A stretch of 64,000 nt of DNA from Cyclobacteriaceae bacterium (lineage in GTDB: Bacteria > Bacteroidota > Bacteroidia > Cytophagales > Cyclobacteriaceae): NCBI GenBank assembly GCA_028278225.1, contig JANQEU010000095.1, positions 1 through 64,000 of the forward strand, in the 5' to 3' direction. The position numbers were made by a program, and so were the translations under genes. Shown here piece after piece: positions 25,590 to 34,601 of this stretch (the first letter of the stretch is position 1; every line of letters begins with the position of its first letter). Below the pieces are notes generated by a model. It was not told the origin of the DNA. It made no database searches and saw nothing but the letters and a program-made list of their open reading frames with translations.

Positions 25590-25964
25590 ATGAAGGAATT
25601 AACCAGGGCAGAAGAACAGGTCATGCAATACCTCTGGAGACTGCAAAGGGCGTTTTTGAAGGACATTGTCGAGCAGTACCCGGAACCAAAACCGGCTTAT
25701 ACTACGATCTCAACGGTGGTAAATGTGCTGGTAAAAAAAGAAATGATCGGATTCCGCACTTATGGGAAAGCAAGAGAATATTACCCAAAGGTCACAAAAC
25801 AGGCTTACTCGATGTTCACTTTCAGGGGGATGATGAGTAAATTTTTCAACGATTCACCCAGCCAGTTTGCTTCTTTCTTCGCGAAAGAAAACGATCTGAC
25901 TTTGGATCAGTTGAAGGAGGTTGAAGAATTGATACGGGAGGAAATTAAAAGGAAAAAACAATGA
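25590..25964 (+). CDS. blaI: BlaI/MecI/CopY family transcriptional repressor
   Basis: A 124-residue winged-helix protein. It starts KELTRAEEQVMQYLWRLQRAFLKDIVEQYPEPKPAYTTISTVVNVLVKKEMIGFRTYGKAREYYPKV, the standard BlaI DNA-binding domain. The C-terminal dimer helices end DQLKEVEELIREEIKRKKQ. It represses its own operon, which includes the M56/M23 sensor, and is inactivated by proteolysis in characterised relatives. The start lies right behind a set of phased palindromes. The stop overlaps the next start by 4 nt (ATGA). Confidence 0.93.
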   Translation: MKELTRAEEQVMQYLWRLQRAFLKDIVEQYPEPKPAYTTISTVVNVLVKKEMIGFRTYGKAREYYPKVTKQAYSMFTFRGMMSKFFNDSPSQFASFFAKENDLTLDQLKEVEELIREEIKRKKQ

Positions 25965-27406
25965 CTGAGCTATTCACTTTTCTGATCAAGGCTTCAATCA
26001 CCTTGATCGTGCTTTACTTATCCTATCGGTGGCTTTTTAGCGGGATGACCTTTTTCAATGCAAATCGTTTTGTCCTGATTTCATTTCTGTTGATTTCCGT
26101 ATTAGTACCTTTCCTCAGGTTACCATCTTTTTTAAACAATCCCGTCCCCGTGGATACAAAGGTGCAGGAATGGTTTGAGTCTCCGCAGGACGTCACACCA
26201 ATCACCCCGATTCACGTAAAGCAAACAGCTTCAGACAGGGGCCCGATAAGTATTGAACACGTTTTACTATGGCTGTATTTAGCAGCTGTCTCCGGGTTGA
26301 GTGTTCGGTATGTCCTGAATTTGACCAGATTGGTCAGGTATCCCCGGAAATTCAGACAAGTTGGAAATTATACAAATGTTTATATCACACCTTATTCTCA
26401 TCCTTTTTCCTTTTTCCGCAGAATTTATGTGCCTGATGGCATGCATGAAGGCGGATTGGAAGGAATACTGGCCCATGAAAAGGTGCATGTGAAATGCGGT
26501 CATTCATTTGACCGTATATTGATCGATCTGTTTGTTATTCTGTTTTGGTTCAATCCCTTCATTTATTTCTATCGAAAATCGCTGATTGAAGTGCACGAGT
26601 ATGAGGCTGATAAATGTGCAATAGCTGAACTCGACAAGTCAGACTATTTGTCACTGCTTCTGGCGCAGATCTCCGCCCGACCACAAATGCCTTCCGTGAG
26701 TTTTTTCGATTATTCCTTAACTAAAAAAAGAATAACGATGATGAACAAAAGAAATTCAGATCTTATCACGATGCTACGATATCTGGTGATCATACCGGTT
26801 GTTGGAGCGATTTCCGTTATGTTTTCAAACGGTCAGGAAATTGTGCAGCCTGTAGTGGTGGCTGAACCCGTTGTACCCGCCGTAAAACCAATGGTACCGG
26901 GATTGGCATTGCCGGCCGGGCTGAATCTGCCCCCCGACCCTATTGTCGTTTCTTTCCCGTTTCAAAGCAGTAAGATCCCGTCTATCTTCCCGGTCGATGC
27001 GAGGGAGGTTGAAGTCAAAATCTCAAGTAGATTTGGCAAACGTGCTGATCCTTTTACCGGAGCCGACCAAATGCATACCGGTATTGACATCAAAGCACCA
27101 ACCGGCACACCTGTAATAGCTACTGCTGACGGAACTGTAACGAAAGCAAATTACCAGCCTAACGGATATGGCTATAACCTTGTGCTGGAACACGCGGACG
27201 GCTATTCCACAAGATACGCGCAGATGGAAAGCTATATCGTCCAAAAAGGGGACAAAGTTGAGCAGGGAGAGGTTATCGGATATGTTGGCAGTTCAGGGCG
27301 CTCTGTCGGGCCCCATCTGCACTACGCGATTTCGAGGCATGAAAAGTATGTAGACCCTGAGGACTATATCCGGGATTACCTGTTCAAACAGGAGAGCGAA
27401 AAGTAG
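25961..27406 (+). CDS. BlaR1-like M56 peptidase fused to an M23 (LytM) endopeptidase domain
   Basis: A 481-residue membrane protein. Hydrophobic helices at about 5-25, 37-55 and 98-118 are followed by the M56 zinc motif HEKVH (172-176) and a later FNPFIYFYRKSLIEVHEYEADK block. A further membrane segment near 270-290 leads to a Pro/Val-rich linker and a C-terminal M23 domain. That domain has the metal motifs HTGID and HLHYA. In BlaR1/MecR1 the corresponding C-terminal part binds beta-lactams; here it is replaced by a likely peptidoglycan endopeptidase. The inferred signal is therefore the state of the cell wall. It is co-translated with blaI. Confidence 0.88.
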   Translation: MTELFTFLIKASITLIVLYLSYRWLFSGMTFFNANRFVLISFLLISVLVPFLRLPSFLNNPVPVDTKVQEWFESPQDVTPITPIHVKQTASDRGPISIEHVLLWLYLAAVSGLSVRYVLNLTRLVRYPRKFRQVGNYTNVYITPYSHPFSFFRRIYVPDGMHEGGLEGILAHEKVHVKCGHSFDRILIDLFVILFWFNPFIYFYRKSLIEVHEYEADKCAIAELDKSDYLSLLLAQISARPQMPSVSFFDYSLTKKRITMMNKRNSDLITMLRYLVIIPVVGAISVMFSNGQEIVQPVVVAEPVVPAVKPMVPGLALPAGLNLPPDPIVVSFPFQSSKIPSIFPVDAREVEVKISSRFGKRADPFTGADQMHTGIDIKAPTGTPVIATADGTVTKANYQPNGYGYNLVLEHADGYSTRYAQMESYIVQKGDKVEQGEVIGYVGSSGRSVGPHLHYAISRHEKYVDPEDYIRDYLFKQESEK

Positions 27407-27491
27407 ATTATTGTACCTTCCGGGTTCCGGGGGCATAATTGCAATTCTTCATTTTTGGAGATAACTTCTCCCGGAATTTAATTTTTGTTTT

Positions 27492-28928
27492 ATGAGGAGG
27501 CTTGGTCCGATCCGTTTATGGTCTGTTTTGATCATACTTGCCTGTTTGTCATGTCAAAAGGATACAAAGAGCCCACCCAATTTCATTTTTATTCTTGTCG
27601 ACGATTTGGGATGGAGGGACCTTGGGTGCTATGGAAGCACGTTTTATGAAACGGAAAATATAGACCGGCTGGCAGAGGAAGGAGTTCTTTTCACTAACGC
27701 ATATGCGGCAAGCCCTGTATGCTCACCAACAAGAGCTGCTATCATGACAGGGAAATATCCTTCAAGGGTTGACATCACGGACTGGATACCGGGCCTGGAT
27801 CCGAAGGACAGGAAACTTCTCGGTCCGCAGGATCAGGATCAGCTTGCGCTGGAGGAGACGACCATTGCTGAATATTTGAAACGAAATGGATACAACACCT
27901 TCTTTGGAGGCAAATGGCATCTGGGTAGCGAAGGATTCTTCCCGGAAGATCAGGGATTTGACATCAACATGGGTGGACACGAAAAAGGATCCCCTCCAGG
28001 CGGCTACTATACACCTTACAAGAACCCAAAGTTATCCGATGGTCCTGAAGGAGAGTACCTTACAGACAGGCTGACTGATGAGTCCATCAAATTCCTACAG
28101 GAAAACGGCGATGACCCATTTTTCCTGTTCCTGTCTTTTTACACCGTACACACCCCTATCCAGGCGAATAAGGAACATGTTGGAAAGTTTGAGACCAAGC
28201 TCAAAGGAATGTCAGACAATACCGTCCGTAAGCTGCCCGAGCACGACGGCAGCACGGTCCGGAACCAGGTAAATGCTGATTACGCTTCCATGGTGTACTC
28301 GCTGGACCTGAATATCGGCAGGTTGATGGATGAACTGGAGCAAATGGGCTTGCGGGAAAATACGGTTGTAATATTCACCTCGGATAACGGGGGATTATCA
28401 ACACTGCCTGAAAATTGGAATCCGCCAACGACTGTTCTGCCATTACGCGCAGGAAAAGGGTGGTGTTATGAGGGTGGTATCAGGGTGCCTCTTATCATTA
28501 ACGGCCCCGGCATTCAGAAATCGACAAAGAATGATGTGCCGGTTATAAGTATGGATTTTTATCCTACAATTCTGGAATTGGCCGGACTTCCCGAACTTCC
28601 GGATCAACACCTCGATGGATTGAACATCACTCCATTACTTACCGGTCAAAATAAAATTGGCAGGAGCACGCTGTTCTGGCATTTCCCGCACTATCACGGT
28701 AGTACCTGGACGCCCGGCTCGGCAGTCCGTATGGGAGATTGGAAGCTCATCAGGTTTTATGACAAGGAAAAAACCGAACTGTTCAACCTAAAGGAAGATA
28801 TGGGAGAACGTAATGACCTGTCAGCGACCCATCCCAATATGGTAAAAGACCTTGAAGCAAAGCTTGACTCCCTGCTTTTTGACACCGGGTCGAAATTTCC
28901 GGTGGTTAATGAGCCAGGATCCGACTGA
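27492..28928 (+). CDS. Sulfatase (lipoprotein)
   Basis: A 478-residue type I sulfatase. A lipoprotein signal ends ACLSC with Cys21. The core starts PNFIFILVDDLGWRDLGCYGS with the metal Asp pair. The formylglycine site is Cys77 in SPVCSPTRAAIMTG, so an anaerobic-type or FGE maturase is needed. The second metal block is FTSDNGG (about 297-303). It should remove sulfate esters from glycans outside the cytoplasm. It shares direction with the sialidase and the BlaI pair and converges 6 bp from the IMPase gene. Family subclass cannot be set from sequence alone. Confidence 0.92.
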   Translation: MRRLGPIRLWSVLIILACLSCQKDTKSPPNFIFILVDDLGWRDLGCYGSTFYETENIDRLAEEGVLFTNAYAASPVCSPTRAAIMTGKYPSRVDITDWIPGLDPKDRKLLGPQDQDQLALEETTIAEYLKRNGYNTFFGGKWHLGSEGFFPEDQGFDINMGGHEKGSPPGGYYTPYKNPKLSDGPEGEYLTDRLTDESIKFLQENGDDPFFLFLSFYTVHTPIQANKEHVGKFETKLKGMSDNTVRKLPEHDGSTVRNQVNADYASMVYSLDLNIGRLMDELEQMGLRENTVVIFTSDNGGLSTLPENWNPPTTVLPLRAGKGWCYEGGIRVPLIINGPGIQKSTKNDVPVISMDFYPTILELAGLPELPDQHLDGLNITPLLTGQNKIGRSTLFWHFPHYHGSTWTPGSAVRMGDWKLIRFYDKEKTELFNLKEDMGERNDLSATHPNMVKDLEAKLDSLLFDTGSKFPVVNEPGSD

Positions 28929-28934
28929 TAAAAT

Positions 28935-29720
28935 TCACCAGAATTTCCGGATCGTATTAAGCAGATGAGGGTGTACCTTCCCGCCAGCAACAATTTCACG
29001 CCCGAAAAGAAAGTCATCCCCTCCCTTGAAATCCGATACATGCCCACCTGCTTCCTGCACGATAAGCGCTCCGGCAGCCACATCCCAGGCGTTCAGATTA
29101 TACTCATAAAAGGCCTCGAAGCGGCCACAGGCTACATAAGCAAGATCGGTAGCCGCACTGCCTATCCTTCGTAGTCCATGACTGTTCCGCATCAATTCGT
29201 TGAGGACTCCGAGGTACTCGTCGATCTTTGTGAAATTATGTATGGGTAGTCCTGTCGCGAAAAGGCTATCTTCTACCCTGTCCGTGGCGGAAACCGAAAT
29301 TCTGCTGCCATTCATCATAGCTCCGTGGTTTTTTACGGCCGAAAAGCACTCGTCACGGGCTATCTCATACACCACACCTGCCGCCAGCTGATCTTCAAGC
29401 ATAAGCGCTACACTCACCGCATAAGTGGGTATACCATGAACGAAATTTGTAGTACCATCAAGCGGGTCAACAATCCATGTGTAGGTTTCCTTTTTTTGAT
29501 CGACCTGGTTCTCCTCGGTGATGAACCCGGCCTCAGGCAGTAATTCCCCAAGCGCTTTGACCAATTTTTGCTCGGCCGTCTTATCCACATACGAGACCAG
29601 GTCCCTTTGACGTTTTAACTCGACCACATCAGCATTAAATGCCCCGGCTTCCTTCCGGATGAATGACCCTACCTCTTTTGAGATCGTGATCATCCCGGTG
29701 ATTATTTTCTCAAGCTCCAT
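28935..29720 (-). CDS. suhB: Inositol monophosphatase family protein
   Basis: A 261-residue protein with the complete IMPase motifs. It has EENQ (about 68-71, metal Glu), WIVDPLDGTTNFVHGIP (about 81-97, metal Asp pair) and NAWDVAAGALIVQEAGG near the C terminus. It hydrolyses inositol-1-phosphate or a related sugar phosphate using Mg ions. Closeness to SuhB is by overall motif only, so the symbol is tentative. It is the last gene of the DUF493-pterin dehydratase-RsmI-IMPase run, 19 bp after rsmI. Confidence 0.9.
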   Translation of the reverse strand: MELEKIITGMITISKEVGSFIRKEAGAFNADVVELKRQRDLVSYVDKTAEQKLVKALGELLPEAGFITEENQVDQKKETYTWIVDPLDGTTNFVHGIPTYAVSVALMLEDQLAAGVVYEIARDECFSAVKNHGAMMNGSRISVSATDRVEDSLFATGLPIHNFTKIDEYLGVLNELMRNSHGLRRIGSAATDLAYVACGRFEAFYEYNLNAWDVAAGALIVQEAGGHVSDFKGGDDFLFGREIVAGGKVHPHLLNTIRKFW

Positions 29721-29739
29721 TCGGATATTTTTTCAATTA

Positions 29740-30423
29740 TCAAGTACTCTTTCCATTTATAATGATGACAAATTCACCTTTGGGTGTTGTGGCTTCAAAA
29801 TAATCCTTTATTTCGCGGGCCGTCCTGGTTTGCGTCTCCTCAAATTTCTTTGTCAGTTCCCGGGACACGGATACCATCCTGTCTTCCCCGAAAAACTCAC
29901 ATATCTGTGAAAGGGTCTTTTTGATCCGATGTGGCGATTCGTAGATAATCAGTGTCCTTTCCTCTTGCGAGAGTTGTTCCAATTTTGTCTTACGCCCTTT
30001 TTTATGAGGCAAAAATCCTTCGAACACAAATCGATCGCAGGGGAATCCCGATTTTAAAAGCGCCGGTAAAAAAGCAGTGGGTCCGGGTAGCGCTTCCACG
30101 TCCAGTCCTTCTTTCAACACCTCCCTGATAAGCAAATAACCAGGATCGGAAATTCCCGGTGTCCCTGCATCGGATATCAGGGCAAAAGACTTCCCCTTTT
30201 TCAAATCTCTGATAATGGATTCAAGCGTTTTATGTTCATTGAAGGCGTGGTAACTCTTCATGGGAGTGCTGATTTCATAATGTTTCAGCAGTACTCCTGA
30301 TGTCCTGGTATCTTCGGCCAGGATAACATCCACGGACTTTAATACTTCCAGTGCCCTCAAAGTGATATCCTTCAAATTCCCAATAGGAGTAGGTACAAGA
30401 AAAAGTGAGGTCTCCTTTTCCAT
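29740..30423 (-). CDS. rsmI: 16S rRNA (cytidine(1402)-2'-O)-methyltransferase
   Basis: A 227-residue tetrapyrrole-methylase-fold enzyme. It has FLVPTPIGNLKDITLRALEVLKSVDVILAEDTRTSG at the start, ALISDAGTPGISDPGYLLIR (the SAM-binding loop) and LPGPTAFLPALLKSGFPCDRFVFEGFLPHKKGRK. It 2'-O-methylates C1402 in the decoding centre. The C-terminal tail ends at EFVIIINGK, slightly shorter than the E. coli protein. Its ATG overlaps the stop of the pterin dehydratase gene by one base. Confidence 0.95.
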   Translation of the reverse strand: MEKETSLFLVPTPIGNLKDITLRALEVLKSVDVILAEDTRTSGVLLKHYEISTPMKSYHAFNEHKTLESIIRDLKKGKSFALISDAGTPGISDPGYLLIREVLKEGLDVEALPGPTAFLPALLKSGFPCDRFVFEGFLPHKKGRKTKLEQLSQEERTLIIYESPHRIKKTLSQICEFFGEDRMVSVSRELTKKFEETQTRTAREIKDYFEATTPKGEFVIIINGKST

Positions 30424-30656
30424 CAGTCGGCCAACCTGTCAATGGCTGCTGCAAGTTCCCGGTCCTTATCGGTAACAATATTGCCGGCATCATGAGTGGT
30501 CAGCTCAATCTTCACAGTATTATAAACATTGGACCAGTTGGGGTGATGATCCATTTTCTCAGCAACTATGGCCACCTGACACATGAAACCAAATGCCTCC
30601 ACAAAATTCCGGAACTTAAATTCTCTGACTAACCTGTTATCCTTTTCTATCCACAT
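30423..30656 (-). CDS. 4a-hydroxytetrahydrobiopterin dehydratase (short form)
   Basis: A 77-residue PCD/DCoH protein with the conserved block [41 protein letters not shown]. The HHPNW catalytic motif is intact. Proteins in other phyla are about 95-110 residues; the missing N-terminal strand is normal for Bacteroidota, and a stop sits immediately upstream of the ATG, so no longer start is possible. It recycles the pterin cofactor of aromatic amino-acid hydroxylases. The neighbours are DUF493 (11 bp upstream) and rsmI (1-nt overlap). Confidence 0.88.
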   Translation of the reverse strand: MWIEKDNRLVREFKFRNFVEAFGFMCQVAIVAEKMDHHPNWSNVYNTVKIELTTHDAGNIVTDKDRELAAAIDRLAD

Positions 30657-30667
30657 TCAATTATAGT

Positions 30668-30928
30668 TTAAAGAGCTATTATCCCCTCTACCAGATGTAC
30701 CTTTTCATATACCCTGATAATATCGTCACTATGGTTTACATCTGATTTCAGGGTGATGCTTATGTATTTTTTGTTAGAACTGTTTCGAAAGGTGAGTTCT
30801 CCTTCCGGTAAGTATCCGACTACTTCATCTTTTTTGTCCGGGGGTACTATGAACTTAAATATGTAAGTGCCTGGAAAAGAATGCTGCTGCTCAATTTTTT
30901 CCCTGAACGATTTGACATCCCAGCTCAT
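30668..30928 (-). CDS. DUF493 family protein
   Basis: An 86-residue soluble protein of the YbeD-like fold: FREKIEQQHSFPGTYIFKFIVP at the start and SNKKYISITLKSDVNHSDDIIRVYEKVHLVEGIIAL at the end. Function is unknown in Bacteroidota; the E. coli relative lies near lipoate genes and has been proposed as an allosteric regulator. It leads the rsmI operon, with the MITE-like palindrome just upstream at 30941. Confidence 0.82.
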   Translation of the reverse strand: MSWDVKSFREKIEQQHSFPGTYIFKFIVPPDKKDEVVGYLPEGELTFRNSSNKKYISITLKSDVNHSDDIIRVYEKVHLVEGIIAL

Positions 30929-30940
30929 GGTCTTAATATA

Positions 30941-31094
30941 AAAAAAGAGGGTGTCTCAAAAAGCTAATCCACTGTCAGGTTGACTTGGCGTCCCCGAGGC
31001 TCTCGAAACCTATTTTCAAGCATTCTAGGATGCATTTCGAGAACCTCAATGTGACGATGACCTATTTTTTTGAGCTTTTGAGACACACTTTTTT
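30941..31094. mobile_element. MITE-like element, terminal inverted repeats GTGTCTCAAAA
   Basis: About 154 bp between two minus-strand genes. The ends are GTGTCTCAAAAAGCT (30951-30965) and AGCTTTTGAGACAC (31073-31086), with A/T runs continuing the symmetry outward. Inside, AGGCTCTCGAAA pairs with TTTCGAGAACCT, and a central GCATTCTAGGATGC is nearly palindromic, so the element can fold as one long hairpin. There is no open frame. GTGTCTCAAAA-type ends occur on insertion sequences of several families, so a transposase could move it in trans. It could also end transcription from the upstream PpiD-like gene. Confidence 0.7.
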
Positions 31095-31115
31095 CTGTAA
31101 TTATGTCTTTACTTA

Positions 31116-33239
31116 TCAATAATATTTATAACGCTCGTCCTCGATATCCGCATATTCCAAAAGCGCGTCATAGATATTTTGGAAAGTGAAGGGTTCTTCC
31201 CGTCTTCTTACAGATCTGGTATTGTTAACAACCACAGGCCTGTAAGCTTCATAATCCGCAAGGTCTTCCAAAATGTTCTTGGCAGTCACAGTCAACATCA
31301 ATACGCCATTTTGGGTGACAAAGGGTAGTGTGGACTCACCTTCTTCCAGGGAGAAAGCCGTACCAATGGCTTCAGGTGCAAATCCAACGCCCGGGAAGGA
31401 ATTGGTGCTCAAGGTAATATCACCACTGCTAACTCTCGCTCCATCACCATAGGCAGTTTGAATATCTTCATAACTCCCTTCAAGTCCATCAAGTTGGGAA
31501 ATGATGATATCCGCTTTCTTTTTATCCAGCACTTTCCTGGAGACTTGCGATCGTACATCCTCAAGGTTTGCGGTTCCCTCTTTCTGTTCACTGGTTTGAA
31601 CAGCTACAACATATTTGTCATCCAGTTCGAAAACATCCGAAACATCCCCTATGTCAGCAGTATTGAATAGCCAAAAGACGATGGATCTTGCATTGGACAA
31701 CGATCCCAGGCGTTTATCATTCTTCTGAACTTTGGAAGCATTCCTGACAGCAAGACCCAACTCTTCCGCTTTGTCGAAAAAATCGCCGGATGAGTTTATC
31801 TGACTGGCAAAAAGGTCCGCCTGACGATAGGTCTCGTTCAGCGTCCTGTCCGAAACGAACAATTCCTTCTCGATGGTGGCAATTTTATAAACTTTAGTGG
31901 TTTTTGGTTCTGTCACCTCAATGATGTGATATCCAAATTCGGTTTCAACGACATCTCTTAATAAGCCGGTACCGCGAAAAGCAAAAATGGCATCCTTAAA
32001 CTCCTGTACGTAGCTGCCCGTCTCACCTATCCAACCCAGATCTCCACCCCGGGCTGCAGTTGCATCAGTACCGTACTGACTTGCCATGTCAGAGAAATCC
32101 GCCCCATTCCGGATCTCACGTAAGACCCTTCTGGCTTCATTCCGTGCAGCCTGTTTGGCCTGGTCGCTTTCGTCATCCGGCTTGAAAAGGATATGGCTCG
32201 CTTTTACAAATGCCTCATCTCCGTCATTGATCGCTGATATTTTAAAGAATGTATAACTGTTCCCGCTCAGCTGTGGTTCGGAGACGAACCCCTCAATCAG
32301 TTCTACATTATCTCCTTCCAGGAATGCCGGAAAGTTGTTGGGTTTGTAGGTTCCGTATGGAGTCAGTCCATCCGAATTTATAGATGTGAAAACGGAGTCA
32401 TCCCGGGCATTTTTAAGATCTTCGACAAGCTTTGCAACTTCTTCAATTACAAACAATGAATCATCTGCAGAAGGCGTTATCGGAAACTCTACATAACTGG
32501 CATCTTTGGAAGCCTCACGCTGATACTCTTCGCTGTTCTCATCGATGTAATCCCGCAACTCCTCATCCGAGGCTTCTACCAGTGTATCTGACAAGGAGAA
32601 AAACGGCACGTACAAATAGTCCACGGTAAGTGTAGCTGTTTCCAGATACTCCTGCTGTGCTTCATATTTGTTGGCAAATTTGGACAGTTCAAGCAGGTTT
32701 TCATATTTCACCAGTTTACGGCTGGGACTTAAGGTAGATTCAAATGCAAACCACGAAGCCCGCTGTGCAGGTTGTGCATTATTTAGATTTTGCAGGAATG
32801 TGACCACATTCTGACGGTCAAACTGACCGGTATTGGGGTCTGTGAAAAACTGCCTTATCTGGGGGTTGATGTTTGTTCCCTGAACCATATCGACAACCTC
32901 CGTATCTGTCACTTCTATGCCGAGATTCTGATATTCTTTTTCAAAAATATTTTCAACAATGAAAGCCTGCCAGGCCTGCTGGCGAATCTGGTCCAATTCC
33001 TCTGATAAAGGATTTCGTCCCATGTTCAGTGAAAAATTTGTTGCCAGTTCGTCGACCTTATTTTGAAATTGGGTATAGGAGATGCTCTCACCCGAGATCT
33101 CACCAATATCATTTGAGCCCCCCAGCAGAACCGAATTTGTGTTTAATAAGTCTGTCAGAATGAATGCGAACATGGAAAAGGCAACTACAATTACCACGAT
33201 CTTTCCCATTTTTTGCCTTAGTGTGTTGATCAACGCCAT
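31116..33239 (-). CDS. PpiD/SurA-like periplasmic peptidylprolyl isomerase
   Basis: A 707-residue protein anchored by an N-terminal helix (KIVVIVVAFSMFAFILTDLL, about 12-31). A SurA-N-like region (about 35-170) and long helical linkers surround a parvulin domain (about 335-445). That domain has VKASHILFKPDDES, LGWIGETGSYVQEFKDAIFAF and VETEFGYHIIEVTE. It assists folding of exported and outer-membrane proteins, acting from the periplasmic face of the inner membrane. Length and layout match Bacteroidota PpiD-like proteins. A TAnnTTTG box lies 29 bp upstream; a CNNM gene precedes it by 75 bp on the same strand. Confidence 0.92.
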   Translation of the reverse strand: MALINTLRQKMGKIVVIVVAFSMFAFILTDLLNTNSVLLGGSNDIGEISGESISYTQFQNKVDELATNFSLNMGRNPLSEELDQIRQQAWQAFIVENIFEKEYQNLGIEVTDTEVVDMVQGTNINPQIRQFFTDPNTGQFDRQNVVTFLQNLNNAQPAQRASWFAFESTLSPSRKLVKYENLLELSKFANKYEAQQEYLETATLTVDYLYVPFFSLSDTLVEASDEELRDYIDENSEEYQREASKDASYVEFPITPSADDSLFVIEEVAKLVEDLKNARDDSVFTSINSDGLTPYGTYKPNNFPAFLEGDNVELIEGFVSEPQLSGNSYTFFKISAINDGDEAFVKASHILFKPDDESDQAKQAARNEARRVLREIRNGADFSDMASQYGTDATAARGGDLGWIGETGSYVQEFKDAIFAFRGTGLLRDVVETEFGYHIIEVTEPKTTKVYKIATIEKELFVSDRTLNETYRQADLFASQINSSGDFFDKAEELGLAVRNASKVQKNDKRLGSLSNARSIVFWLFNTADIGDVSDVFELDDKYVVAVQTSEQKEGTANLEDVRSQVSRKVLDKKKADIIISQLDGLEGSYEDIQTAYGDGARVSSGDITLSTNSFPGVGFAPEAIGTAFSLEEGESTLPFVTQNGVLMLTVTAKNILEDLADYEAYRPVVVNNTRSVRRREEPFTFQNIYDALLEYADIEDERYKYY

Positions 33240-33267
33240 AATACCTTCTGGATTTTTTTAAAGACGG

Positions 33268-33275
33268 CAAAAATA
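33268..33275 (-). promoter_or_regulatory. Bacteroidota -7 box (TATTTTTG) for the PpiD-like gene
   Basis: Exact TAnnTTTG on the minus strand followed by CCGTC, 29 bp from the ATG at 33239. It shares TATTTTTGCCGT with the maoC promoter. No strong -33 TTTG is seen. Confidence 0.45.
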
Positions 33276-33314
33276 AGGACTTGAGTTAAATTAAAAAATG
33301 TCTAAGCCATTGAT

Positions 33315-34601
33315 TTACAAGGCCTCTTCCGACTCATGCACCGTCAACTTGACCTGATCTATCCGATTATCCTCCATTGACATGATCTGAAACCTGAATA
33401 CTCCTACATCTATGGTCTCATTCTCAGCAGGGATATCCTCATTTGCATTGAGGATCAGGCCGCCCAGGGTATCATACTCGCCTTCCGGAAGATCCAGATT
33501 GTACTTGTCGTTGAGGTAGTCGATTTCGTGCCTGGCGCTTAACAAAAAGTCATTTGGTGACAATTGCTCTTCAATCAAAAATTCATCGTCATGTTCGTCC
33601 TGTATTTCTCCAAATATCTCTTCGATAACATCCTCCATGCTTACGATCCCCGAGGTACCGCCAAATTCATCGACTACCAGTGCAAGGCTCTTATGTTCAT
33701 TGATAAACTGAATGAGCAACTCATTGGCTAATGTGGTCTCAGGAACAATGATGATAGAGGTCAGCATCTTTTTGATAGATGTGGGTTTTTTGAACATTTC
33801 AAGTGAATGGCAGTAGCCAATCACTTCGTCAATGGACTCCTTGTAAATGACGATCTTGCTATGCCCGCTTTCGATAAAGGCTTTCTGAAGTTCGCTGATA
33901 TCATCATCGATGTCCACCGCAACAATTTCCGTCCGGGGGATCATACATTCGCGTACTTTGATGTCTTTGAATTCCAGGGCGTTGGTGAATATTTTGGCAT
34001 CCACTTCCTGCTCTTCACTATGTCCCCTGAGAATATTCTTTTTAATATAGTTGTTAAGATCGATCAGGCCATATACGGGTTTGTCCTCAGAATAATCGAA
34101 TCGCAAAATGTAAACAATAATGAATTTGGAGATGAACTCAACGAGGGTGACAACAGGATACATCATGAAGTAAATGATGACCATGGGGACAGCCAGAACC
34201 GACAGCATGAAATCGGGATTGAGGAGAAAGAGACTCTTGGGAATAAACTCTGCAGTCACCAAAACAATCAGGGTAGCCAGGATCGTCTGTAAGATCAGGA
34301 TCACGACATCCTGATTAAGTATTTCGGGAAGGTTCGCAGAGAGCACAGGTTCGATGAGCTGCGCCATAAATATGCCATAGACAACCAGGGCCAGATTATT
34401 CCCAACCAGGGAGGTTGCCAAAAACCTGGCTTTGTTCCGCTGAAAAAGTGAAAGGATCTTGCCGGTAAATGTCCCTCGCTGAAAAAGCAGTTCAATTCTG
34501 AGCTTATCGGCAGAAATGTATGCTATCTCGATCCCGGAAAAAAATGCCGAAAATACCAGGCTCACCAGGATGACAACGATTTGGTACGTATCAGTGGTCA
34601 T
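33315..34601 (-). CDS. Hemolysin/CorC family protein (CNNM, paired CBS and CorC_HlyC domains)
   Basis: A 428-residue membrane protein. The CNNM transmembrane part (about 1-180, with FSGIEIAYISADKLRIELL near the start) is followed by two CBS domains (about 205-325, with VRECMIPRTEIVAVDIDDD and LALVVDEFGGTSGIVSMEDVIEEIFGEI) and a CorC_HlyC domain at the end. Such proteins are usually linked to divalent cation transport or tolerance, not real haemolysis. The stop of the small membrane gene upstream overlaps its start by 4 nt, so it is translated together with lptC. The family includes GldE, but no gliding neighbour supports that name here. Confidence 0.9.
   Translation of the reverse strand: MTTDTYQIVVILVSLVFSAFFSGIEIAYISADKLRIELLFQRGTFTGKILSLFQRNKARFLATSLVGNNLALVVYGIFMAQLIEPVLSANLPEILNQDVVILILQTILATLIVLVTAEFIPKSLFLLNPDFMLSVLAVPMVIIYFMMYPVVTLVEFISKFIIVYILRFDYSEDKPVYGLIDLNNYIKKNILRGHSEEQEVDAKIFTNALEFKDIKVRECMIPRTEIVAVDIDDDISELQKAFIESGHSKIVIYKESIDEVIGYCHSLEMFKKPTSIKKMLTSIIIVPETTLANELLIQFINEHKSLALVVDEFGGTSGIVSMEDVIEEIFGEIQDEHDDEFLIEEQLSPNDFLLSARHEIDYLNDKYNLDLPEGEYDTLGGLILNANEDIPAENETIDVGVFRFQIMSMEDNRIDQVKLTVHESEEAL

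Noticed and set aside
25961-27406. A beta-lactam resistance locus
   Set aside because: BlaI/M56 are present but there is no beta-lactamase or penicillin-binding domain in the sensor or next to it; the C-terminal domain is M23.
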